NCBI GenBank assembly: GCA_013399305.1
Contig: VXAI01000479.1
Location: 244,674-308,673 of the forward strand
DNA length: 64,000 nt
Direction of reading: 5' to 3'
Origin: Rostratula benghalensis
Lineage: Eukaryota; Chordata; Aves; Charadriiformes; Rostratulidae
How positions within the stretch are numbered: the stretch's first letter is position 1; every line of letters starts with the position of its first letter. Of the stretch, positions 55,301 to 64,000 are shown piece after piece. The position numbers were made by a program, and so were the translations under genes. The notes below the pieces were generated by a model. That model saw only the letters and a list, made by a program, of their open reading frames with translations. It was not told the origin of the DNA and searched no databases.

Positions 55301-58300
55301 AGCTGTGTCAGGAATGGTTTGGGGGTTTTGTTCCACCTCTTGCATGTCTCCAGAAGCTCATCACTTGTTTAAGGAATGTCTTTCACTGCTGAAAATTACC
55401 TAAGTAGAGCTGCCAGCTATTGGTTCTCTTGCAATATTTGCTTTTTTCTCCTATGGTCCTTGCACTTGAGACCCTGGGGTCCTCTCTCCTAGAGTAAATA
55501 TGCAGTGCTTTAATTGCAGAGGGGAAAATGAAGGAAGCTCTTCCCTTCTAAGAGTCCCAGGGCACTATCCAAATGAAGACCAAACCTGGAATTAATCCTT
55601 TTCCTTTATTTAAGAAAGCCTAGGTCTTCTGGGGCCTCTCTTGGTGATGTTCCAGCAGGGTTGGCAGTGCTGTGTGACTACACTGATTTAGCACTGGCTT
55701 TGAGTAGTGCTTAAATGACTGGAGAATCTAAGGTCCATTTTCATGAGCTTCACAGATTGCACTGGCTATTTGGATAGTTCTGGCTGTTTGGGTGCCCCAG
55801 CCTGAGCCTTGGGGTCAGTCCTGAACTCCTGGAGCAGGCAGCGTGAGAGGTGAGACAGGGAATGGGCATCAGCTTCACACTGTGGCGTTCAGGAGGTGTG
55901 CTCAGTTCACCCTTGGCCTGAAATTATGATGTGAAATCCTCAAAGACCGAGGAAAATCCTGGTGAAGGGAACACCACTTGGACCCCTGATTGTGAAGCTG
56001 ACCTTGGTGGTGCCTTGCTTGGAGCTGCCGGCTGATGCCAGAAATGTTCTGCTGTAGAGCAAGAAAGAAAATGGTTCTGACATTCATTATCCTGATAGCC
56101 ATAAGGGCTAAGGCAAAGGGAACATCTCCCAGGTGACACTTTAAATGGACAGAATTGTCCTAGGTGGGGGGAAAAAAAAAATAGTCAAACACTCTGACAT
56201 TGGACTGGACTTGTGAACAGCCCAGCGTAGGGGTGATGGGAGGGAAGGAGAGCACTTCAAACAAGAAAGCAGGCTTCTGAGACGAGATAGAAAGGCACCC
56301 TTTGATTTTATTTTTTTTTTCCTTGTTCTTTGATCTCTAAGAATTGCTTCTTGAATCTTCCAGGAGCACCTTCTGCGCAATCATTTCTCAGCTGACGGAG
56401 GAAACCCAGCCGCTGTTTGAAACCACTATCAAATCCCGCGCCGTGTCCGAGGACTCTGATGCTAAATTCACGTGTGTGGTGACAGGTAACTCTGTCTTCA
56501 GTCAATAACCTGGCCCTGCCTCACTTCGCTGGACTCCTGCTACTTAAACTCCAGAGCAAGTGATGACAAGGCAAACACGGTTTCAGCTTTAATTTAAGGG
56601 GTGGGGTTGGGGGGCAAAAGCCACCTAACATCTCAAAGGCAAATTCAAGACCAGAAAATACGATATTCTGGCGACTGCTTGGGCCAGCTACATTTTATTG
56701 TCCTGATCTCTGCTAATCCTGGACTCCATAACTCAGGGCTGTGCAGTTTTGAAGACTAAGGCTATCAATACTGGAGCCCAATCTGGTTTGCCTGTAAAAA
56801 TTAGTGTGCAGCTGCACTTGCCTCGGTGGTGAACCTCTGTGTATGTCACCATCTGAAATACAAGCTACTTTCTGCCCACTGAGCTAAAATCTAACCTTGG
56901 GCAGGAAGGGGTTAGGCCAATAAGGCCTCTGACCAGTTTGTAGCCCTTCCTGCAGTCCACCCTTGCACTTGGTAGCCAGGACGCTGGCTTCCAGGTTTGG
57001 GATGGCCTGCTAGTGCTGTGTAGGGCAACCTGGTGTCTTACAAGTTGAAAACTTGACTTCATACTGGTCTTATTTTCTATTAAAGTGCAGTAGAGTGTGA
57101 AATCTGTGTGTAGCCCATTGCAGGCAGCTACTCCTGTAAGGACTCTCAAGCTCCCAATGTAGATATAGGACTCATAATAACATCCTTATGTATATATTTA
57201 TGGTTTTTTGCTGCTTCTTGACCAATAATGAGAGTTATAGTGTGGTCCCACGTCTGTGAATACCAGTAAATTCCTAGGCATGTCCTAGGAAGGCAGCAAG
57301 ATGCAAATGTTTGAAGCCAGTCTCTAAGATTTGGTTGGTGGCACAGGCAAGAAAAAAACAGAACAGAAGCAGAGTTCCTGATGCTTTTGGGTGGTTGCAC
57401 AAACCCTCTTTTCCTCCTGTTGCCTAGTTCTGCCTGCTACTGCTCTCTCTGGTGTGTCTGATTTGATTTTTTGGGGTCAAATCCTGCATCAATTATGACA
57501 CGTCTTCTTTTTGAGACAAAATTGGTTCATCCTTTGTTCTCTAAGAGATGTGAAAAAGGGAATGAGAACATTTCCATTTCCTCTGCAGTCTCCTGCAGAG
57601 CAGAGCACACCCTGCTTCTCTGCACCAAGTGTTTTTCCTTGGTGGGTGTCTGTCTGGACTTCAGGATCTCAAGGGTTATCACAGATCCTTCCCAGTGAGT
57701 GGATACTGGGCTCTTCTCTTCAGGGGGTGACCCTTATTGGAGGTGCACCTAGGTGAATTTTACAACTTTTTGTTGTTTTTTTTCTCTGTAGTGTTGGGTG
57801 GGAAGGAGAGATGTTGGCTGATGAAATGTGGGGACTTGGATGAAGGGGCCTGGGTCTGTGACTGCTGCTAGGGAATGCCCCAGGACAGGTTGGGGCTGAC
57901 CTGCTGGAGAGCAGCTCTGCAGAGAGGAACCTGGGCATCCTGGTGGACAACAAGTTGCCCATGGGCCAGCAATGTGTCCTTGTGGCCAAGAAGGCAAATG
58001 GTCTCCTGGAGTTAAGAAGAACATGGCTGTAGGTGGAGGGAGGTCATCCTCCCCCTCTGCTCTGCCATGGGGAGGCCACATCTGGAGCACTGGTTCCAGT
58101 TCTGGGCCCCCAAGGTCCAGAAGGACGGGGAACTGCTGGAGAGGGTACAGCAGAGGCTATGAAGGTGATGAGGGACTGGAGCATCTCTGCTGAGGAAAGG
58201 CTGAGGGACCTGGGGCTGCTCAGCTGGAGAAGATCAAACTGAGAGGGGATCTCATCGAGGCTGAGCAATAGCTAAAGGGTGGGTGGCAAGAAGATGGGGC

Positions 58301-61300
58301 CAGGCTCTTCTCAGTGGTGCCTGGGGACAGGACAAGGGGCAATGGGCACAAACTGGAACACAAGAAATTCTGTCTCAACCTGAGGAAAAACTTCTTTCCT
58401 TTGAGGCTGCCCAGAGAGGGTGTGGAGTCTCCTTCTCTGGAGATATTCCAAACCTGCCTGGATGTGTTCCTGTCCAACCTGCTCTGGGTGACCCTGCTCT
58501 GGCAGTGGGGTTGGTCTGGATGATCTCCAGAGTTTCCCCTCCAACCCCACTGTTCTGTGATTGGTGATGACTGGATCTAGCCAAGACCATCGTATGTCGG
58601 TACCAGGCATTGCCCCCTGCTGTACAGCTGCCTCTTCAGCCCCATTTCAACCTTCCTTAGGCAGGTTCAACCCCTCTGACCTGGTTACCCAAATCATCAG
58701 CTCCAGAGCTCAGTCCCATCACTCCTTTCATGGGTCAGTGCTCGTGCTGAAGAAGCATCCAGCCTGGTACCTCTGCCATGCTACACGCGTGGTCAACATG
58801 GGCATCTGCACTGTGGTGAGTAGCGTGTCCCTGCAGGGGATGGGAACAAATCTGGTCTGGTTTTATTGTAGGGCTATGGAGGGGAAAGGCCTCAGGCCAT
58901 GGCTTGGGGGTCAAATGAGTAGAGAGTTGTGAGCTTAGTGGATGAAGGATTTAATAAGCATAAAGGAGTTCAACTTGTTGCATCCGTGGTGGCCCTCCTA
59001 GGGAGACGTTTGAAGGATGAGGGTGAAGTGTATGGGTGAAGGATGTCTGGAGGGGTGGATGGGTGGGTTTGGGGATGGGGTAGTGAGCCCAGAAGCAGAG
59101 AGCAGGCCGGTGGGAGATGGGGATGCCTGGGTTTTGGGGCAGCCAGGGCCAGAGAGGGATGGAGAATGAGCACCACTCACAAGCTGGTGGCACGGGGAGA
59201 TGCTACTCTTGCTGACTATGTCCCTCCTGTGAGCATCACTGTAAGCTTCCTTGTCTTCAGGCAACAGGGAGGTTTAAATCCATGAAGCCAGAAAGGATGG
59301 GATCTTACTGTGACTTCTCCCAAAACTGCCTGAAGTCCCCATTCCATGTAGCTTGTGTAGAGCAGAAAGAGAAGACCATGGAGATGTGTAATTGCTCTAT
59401 GCTCTTTCCACCTTCCCTGTTTTCAGAAGGCTAACTCTCCCCTACTCCTACCCCCCCAAAAAAAATGAAAAAAAGAGAAAGTTGCTTTAAACAGAGTTTC
59501 TCTGGATGATTTTTTGGGTAGCTAGGGCAAGAACTGTTTTAGCTGAGGTTACTAAGTCTTGGAAGACTTCTCAGGCTTTAGCAGCTTTGGGGGGGGGGGG
59601 GGGGGGGGGAAATCAGTCTAAACCTGGCACTCTCCCTGAAAGAAAAAAATTAAATCCTTGCTCAGAAAAGTGTCCTGTCTCCTGCCATAGTGGAGGGATG
59701 CCGTAGGAAGACCTATCCCAGCAGTGCCCTTGTAACTGGCCTGTGGTGATCAGCCAGGCAAGTGGTGGCTGTTGTGGCTGCTGGGGGTGTCCCCACAGTG
59801 ATGCCTGTGACCCCCAGCCCAGGGGAATTATTCACCCTGGAGAGGCAGCCCCCAGGTGGATGCCTCCCCTCCCAGCGGGGCGCAGGCCATGCCAGGGACC
59901 CTTGTCCTGGCACCAGCGTCTCTCCATCCCCTGCTTGGTTCTGGTGACAGCCCCTGGGGAGGGATGGGTGGTGTTTCACAGAATGACAGAACCTCAGGGA
60001 TTGGAAGGGACCTTGAAAGCTCATCCAGTCCAATCCCCCTGCCAGAGCAGGAACACCCAGAGCAGGTCACACAGGAACGTGTCCAGGAGGGTTTGAATGT
60101 CTCCAGAGAAGGAGACTCCACCACCTCTCTGGGCAGCCCCTGCCAGTGTTCCCTCACCCTCACTCAAACATATGAGAAACTCATATGTTTTTCCTCATAT
60201 TTCAGTGGAACCTCTTATGTTCCACCTTGCACCCATTGACCCTTATCCTATCATTGCCTGTCCCTGAGAAGAGCCTGGCTCCATCCTCCTGACACTCACC
60301 CTTTCCAGATTTAGAAACATTCAGGAGGTCACCCCTCAGTCTTCTCCAAGCTCAAGAGACCCTGCTCCTTCAGCCTTTCCTCCTCTGGGAGATGCTCCAC
60401 TCCCTTCAGCATCTTTGTAGCCCTGCCCTTGACTCTCTCCAGCAGTTCCCTGTCCTTCTGGAGCTGAGGGGCCCAGAACTGGACCCAGTATTTCAGATGG
60501 GGTCTCACCAGGGCAGGGTAGAGGGGGAGGAGAACCTCTCTCCACCTACTGACAACCCCCTCTCTCATACACCCCAGGATGTCTTCTTGGCCACAAGGGC
60601 ACAGAGCTGGCTCATGGTCATCCTGCTGCCCATCAAGGGCCCCTGGAACAGGCAGCTGTGGCCACCATTTCTGCCAGGAGGGTTTGTGGAAGCCTTGCAG
60701 CTCGTCCCTGCCGTGGGTTTCCAGCCAGCCCTTGCCTTTCACAGCAGCAGGGGCTGCTCCCTCCTCGGCTGGGCTGGGCTGGTGGGGTGGTAGCCCCTGG
60801 TTGGCAGCAGGGACACAAGTGCCACAGGTCAGAAGGAGCTGACAGGAGGAAAAAAACTTTCAGGGAGGCAGTGTGCAGCTGTAGAAATCACAGCTCTTTC
60901 CGGCAGATGTCAGCTGGGAATGGGAATCAGCTGCAGAGGCCACTGTGGGGGGGACGTCAGAGGGCTTCTCAGAAGTGATGTGCTTGCAGTTCCCAGAATG
61001 AAGTGCTGTGATTGCTGTTTGCAGGCTATTATGAAAATCTACCTGCCAGCTCCCTGCCTTACAAGCCTGAAGGTCTCGCTGGCAGAGCAGCCCCTTGGGA
61101 GGGGTAGGATTGCTCTGGGCAAAGTGTGAACCCGGCATGGAAATTGTTTTGTTCCTCGTTCCTGGAGCAGAAAGAAACCACCACGGGCTTGGTCAGCTCA
61201 GGGTTTTGCTGCCAAGTATGGTCAGTAGCTAATATTTATGGAAAAAAACAAACAGCAGCTTTGATCCCAGTGATCCCATCACTGGAATACTCTTGTGGCC

Positions 61301-63279
61301 ACCTCTACGTTAGCAGCTTAGGGCTCATTTGCTTCAGGCACAAGTATCTGAGGGCTTTGTGCTTCTGCTGGAAGCTGGTTTGGAGGCCCAGGGATGCAGC
61401 AAAGAGCAGACAGCAGTGAGATGGGGACCAAAGGGGAGGGTGGAGAACCTTGCAGGAAGGGTTTCAGCAGAAAGTCACAACTTGGCTTCCTGCAGAAGAG
61501 GAGCAGCGAGGGACTAAGCAACAGAAAGGCAAAGCTGCAGATGGCAGGAGTGGGTGGGGAAGGAGATAGGAGAGGGTATGAGAGACATCTGAGACCTGAG
61601 AGAGTACAGGCAGTGAGTGTGGAGAGGGTCAATGTAGAGCAGGAGACCTCAGCGAGGACAGGAAAGAGAGTAGAGTAAGGTCTGAGCTGTGGGGTTGTTT
61701 GGGCTCTCACGGAGGAGAACAGGAAAGTAAAACTCTTCTGAGGTTATTTCCTCGACGCTGTCTGGGGCAGCAGGCCCAGTCCCTTGAGGGGCCAGAGGAC
61801 AACAGAGAGCCCCAGCAAGAGGATGGGGACAGGGGTGCATCAGAAGAGCAGATGGGGGTGCGTGCTGCAGCTTGTCTGATCGTTTTGAATCACCCAAAAA
61901 CCAGGGCAAATTCCTGCTGATGAGTCTTGGCTCCTGGTCCTTCGCTCCCGCTACGGGACCTTCGCAGGAGCAGGCGTAAGCTGGGCTCAGGTGCTGCTGC
62001 TTCTGGCTACCAGCATCTCTGGCTGGTGCAAGCAGGAGGCTCCTCGCCATGGAGGTGAGAAGGGTCCTGGTCAACCCTGAAACCTGTGGGTCAGCAGCTG
62101 GAAAGCGTTTGGGGTAGGTAGGTGGTGCCCTGTCCCTGCCCCCTCTCTGTTTCTGAGCCGTCAGGTCTGGATGCTCTGGATATTCCTGGAGAGCCCTTGT
62201 TGGCTGTCCACGAGAAGGTGACCCTGCCTTCGAGGTGTCGGGGGGCTGGTGAGGAGACCCTTGAGAGCTGGTGGGGGTGAGGAGCCTGCCAGACTCCTTG
62301 GCTTCGTCAGCACGGAAAGCTGGCAGGGGCATTAGCAGGAGATAAGTTTTGGATACCTACCTTGGGGTGTCAAGCAACTGTTGGGCACATCAGCTTAAGC
62401 AGAGGCATGATGTGATGGTTGAAACTTCTATCCCATGCCCTTAGGGTCATCTTGGTGGTGCCAGGAGCCCCATGTGAAGTATCAGGAAGTGATGCCAGCC
62501 GCTGGCTCCAGCAGTTTTCCCCTGAAAACTGGTCTTTTGCTCTGAGCTGGAGCTGCTCTTGGTGGGACGTGGGGGCTGAGGCTCTCTCTGGGCCATGTGG
62601 GGCGCTCCGGCTGAGCCGCCACCGCCGTCAGCGGTGGGGAACGTGGCCGCGTGCCCGCCCTGCCCGCCATGATGTCATCCTCCTGAAAAGGCAGGTGACA
62701 TCTGTTGTCAAGTGACATTCGTAGGACAGGGAGCTGGCTGTGATGCAATCAAGGTTGTTTCTCTCTGATGGAAACTTTGGGATCGGCTTACAGGCCGTGA
62801 CACTTGGCGAGCCTTAGTCTCATCAGAGCAGGCCTCACCTTCTCCCGGGCAGCCTTACAGGACACGGGCGTGTGACCACCTCCCCTTCTGTTCAGGAAAG
62901 TGAAGCATTGGGATTATTTTTTTTTTTTCCCCCCCAAAAAATAGCCCTATTCCCTAAGGGTGATAAACAGACTGGGATAAACCCCCCACCACCAAATTTC
63001 CACTCGCAATGGGATTCAAAGGACGTGGTGAGCCCTGAAAATCACGTATCCTATCCCACCGGAGCCTTTCCTTCTGCTGCTGATGCCTTGTCCCTGGGGG
63101 AGAAGGGGGGGACAGGTGATGTTTCCCACCCTGATGGTACCGTCTTGTCTCTCCTCCCCAGGATACCCGCAGCCGGAGGTGACGTGGTACAAGGATGACG
63201 AAGAGATGGACCGCTACTGTGGCTTACCCAAGTACGAGATATTCCGCCATGGGAATCGTCACACCTTGCAGCTCTACAA
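43225..63279 (+). CDS. ALPK3: ALPK3 (alpha-protein kinase 3), exons 1-4, 5' part of the gene
   Basis: Four exons (43225-43367, 54959-54994, 56364-56485, 63162-63279) join in frame to about 139 residues and continue beyond the window. The start MGSPRRA...[12 protein letters not shown] resembles the human ALPK3 N-terminus, and [20 protein letters not shown] with [13 protein letters not shown] and YCGLPKYEI are diagnostic of its first Ig domain (Cys97, Trp109). Known role: a large muscle alpha-kinase family protein, now mostly viewed as a pseudokinase scaffold at nucleus and sarcomere M-band; loss causes cardiomyopathy in humans. The kinase domain is far downstream and not in this window. The ATG at 43225 is chosen for its strong Kozak context (GCCGCCGCCATGG), its position about 70 bp after a TATA box and its match to the human start. 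Confidence 0.95.
46955..47616 (+). mobile_element. CR1 LINE 3' fragment in ALPK3 intron 1
   Basis: Same strand as ALPK3. Reads [37 protein letters not shown] and [14 protein letters not shown], ending GGACCATTCCATGATTCTGT. Confidence 0.92.
49418..49466 (-). mobile_element. CR1 tail, outer truncated copy
   Basis: AAATCACAGAAATCATAGAA then GGTTGGAAAGGACCTACAAG, cut off after about 50 bp and followed by a 30-odd-bp non-CR1 segment and another CR1 tail. Confidence 0.75.
49497..49765 (-). mobile_element. CR1 LINE 3' fragment, inner copy
   Basis: Inverted tail TCATAGAATCATAGAAATCA, then GGAAAGGACCCACAAGACCA and the GGTGGCTCCACCACCTCCCT block. Same subfamily as the copies at 21.2 and 34.2 kb. Confidence 0.9.
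51765..52440 (-). mobile_element. CR1 LINE 3' fragment with a long open ORF2 remnant
   Basis: Inverted copy. The minus frame reads [37 protein letters not shown] and [20 protein letters not shown] with no stop for over 200 codons. Antisense to ALPK3. Confidence 0.92.
54959..54994 (+). CDS. ALPK3: ALPK3 36-nt microexon
   Basis: Acceptor CTAGCAAG and strong donor CAG|GTAAGT enclose 36 nt, phase 2 at both ends, encoding [11 protein letters not shown] between the split Arg codons. The human protein also has a short Ser-rich linker between SYLLSVRPE and RSTFC. Using the earlier AG (54954) would give an in-frame stop. Exon 1 could also splice directly to exon 3 in frame, so this may be a cassette exon. 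Confidence 0.55.
54995..56363 (+). other. ALPK3 intron 2
   Basis: 1.4 kb, no repeat recognised apart from T-rich tracts (55122-55160, 56309-56320), one just before the exon 3 acceptor. Confidence 0.7.
56364..56485 (+). CDS. ALPK3: ALPK3 exon 3: start of first Ig domain
   Basis: 122 nt, phase 2 in and 1 out, acceptor CTTCCAG and donor GTAACT. It encodes [20 protein letters not shown] and [13 protein letters not shown], nearly identical to mammalian ALPK3, with the B-strand Cys97. Confidence 0.97.
57875..58568 (+). mobile_element. CR1 LINE 3' fragment in ALPK3 intron 3
   Basis: GGGGCTGACCTGCTGGAGAG, ACCTGGGCATCCTGGTGGAC, CAGTGGTGCCTGGGGACAGG and the end CCCACTGTTCTGTGATTGGT. Same subfamily as the inverted copy at 5626-6350. 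Confidence 0.88.
59589..59609 (+). repeat. Poly-G run, 21 bases
   Basis: Uninterrupted G run on the sense strand of ALPK3 intron 3; could fold into a G-quadruplex in DNA or pre-mRNA. Length in the assembly may be unreliable. Confidence 0.9.
59977..60650 (-). mobile_element. CR1 LINE 3' fragment in ALPK3 intron 3
   Basis: Inverted tail CACAGAATGACAGAACCTCA, GGAAGGGACCTTGAAAGCTC, then 3' ORF2 up to CACAAGGGCACAGAGCTGGC. A short duplication around CATATGAGAAACTCATATG (60170-60190) forms a small palindrome inside it. Confidence 0.88.
63162..63279 (+). CDS. ALPK3: ALPK3 exon 4: first Ig domain, continued
   Basis: 118 nt, phase 1 in and 2 out, acceptor CTCCCCAG and donor GTGAGT. It encodes [24 protein letters not shown] and HTLQLY with the C-strand Trp109. 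The F-strand Cys must lie in the next exon, outside the window. Confidence 0.97.
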
Positions 63280-64000
63280 GTGAGTAAAAAAAAAAAAAAC
63301 ACAAAAAACCCCCAAAAATAAAAACCCCAAAAAAGGGCTGGGAGCCCTGAGCACGTTTGCAGCACTCGCAGCAGCTGGCTGGCAGCAGTGATCTCCCCCC
63401 TCACCAGCACGGGTGCTGGCCCCTCGTGCTCCCCATCGCCGTCTCCCCTTCGGTGCTTTGCTTTGATGACTCCCAGATCACGGCAGTAACGAGATGGGTC
63501 ACTGCATCCAGGGATAGCTGCCCTGCCCGAAGCAAGAGGAAGGGCGGGAGAAATTCCTCTCTCTGGAGCCTTCTGGTGCCGGTGGCATTAGGACTGGATG
63601 AAGGTGAGCAAAGGGAAAGCACTGGCTGCCTCCAGGATGAAGGTCTGGGGGACCGGGCAGGACGAGGACAGAAACAGTTCATGGGAGTGTCGGGAGCGAG
63701 GGCAAAAGAGGGGAAGGGGCTGCAGCCCTGCCTGGGAAGGCCTTTCCTAGCTCTCGCCAGGAGGTCAGGGAAGAAAAGTGCTGCTTTGGCAGTCTACTGA
63801 TGGAGTCAAGGGTGGAGGAAGAACAGGAATGTCACCTAGGCTGTGAAGAGCTGAGAGGAGAAGATCCTGCAGAGGAATGCACAGTTGGGAAGCCTGGTGC
63901 TCGCTGTTCCTCCTCCATCACAGCCCTCTCTTACCAGAGTTACAGCCCAGGGAGGAGCTGGGCACTGATTTAACGTCCACCTTGCTTATCTGCTAGTGCT
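63280..64000 (+). other. Start of ALPK3 intron 4
   Basis: Intron to the end of the window, beginning with an A/C-rich patch (63286-63332). No exon 5 recognised. Confidence 0.75.

Larger units (their letters stand above)
56486..63161 (+). other. ALPK3 intron 3, 6.7 kb
   Basis: Contains two CR1 copies, a 21-G run and unique-looking DNA. Several short open frames, none supported. Confidence 0.8.

Overview
This is a vertebrate, almost certainly avian, nuclear window. It carries about twenty CR1-type LINE fragments with the bird-typical 3' tail (ATTCTATGATTCTATGA-like), spliced genes with GT/AG introns, a CpG-rich promoter and one assembly gap of 635 N (36603-37237). There are no operons, phage, CRISPR arrays or bacterial genes. 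Nearly all long open frames here are either CR1 remnants or chance.

Left half (9078 to about 36600, minus strand): a multi-exon gene for a MALT1-like paracaspase. I assembled 13 coding exons plus a short piece next to the gap. From the ATG at 36548 the joined frame is 1920 nt (639 aa) with consistent splice phases throughout. Order of parts: Ig1, Ig2, a 27-nt microexon, the caspase-like domain, an Ig3-like region and a Ser/acid-rich tail. The catalytic His (266) and Cys (315) are 49 residues apart, as in MALT1 (H415/C464), and the three acidic S1-pocket residues sit at the same offsets. The gene lies beside ALPK3, not ALPK2, so I read it as one of the non-mammalian MALT1 paralogues (PCASP2 or PCASP3), not MALT1 itself. 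The death domain is not visible and may lie in the gap or be absent.

Middle (36603-43150): the gap, a tandem repeat with a 151-152 bp higher-order period that has swallowed a CR1 tail (37238-37855), then about 5 kb of intergenic DNA without a recognisable gene.

Right half (43151 to the end, plus strand): the 5' part of ALPK3 (alpha-protein kinase 3). It has a CpG-rich promoter with a TATA box, exon 1 (43225-43367), a likely 36-nt microexon (54959-54994), and two exons encoding the start of the N-terminal Ig domain (56364-56485, 63162-63279). The gene continues past the window.

The two genes are divergent. This matches the ALPK2/MALT1 head-to-head pair on human chromosome 18q21, so the window looks like the ohnologous copy of that locus, with the paracaspase retained here and lost in mammals. 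That is the most interesting feature of the window. The rest is intronic or intergenic DNA filled with CR1 fragments, simple repeats and homopolymer tracts.
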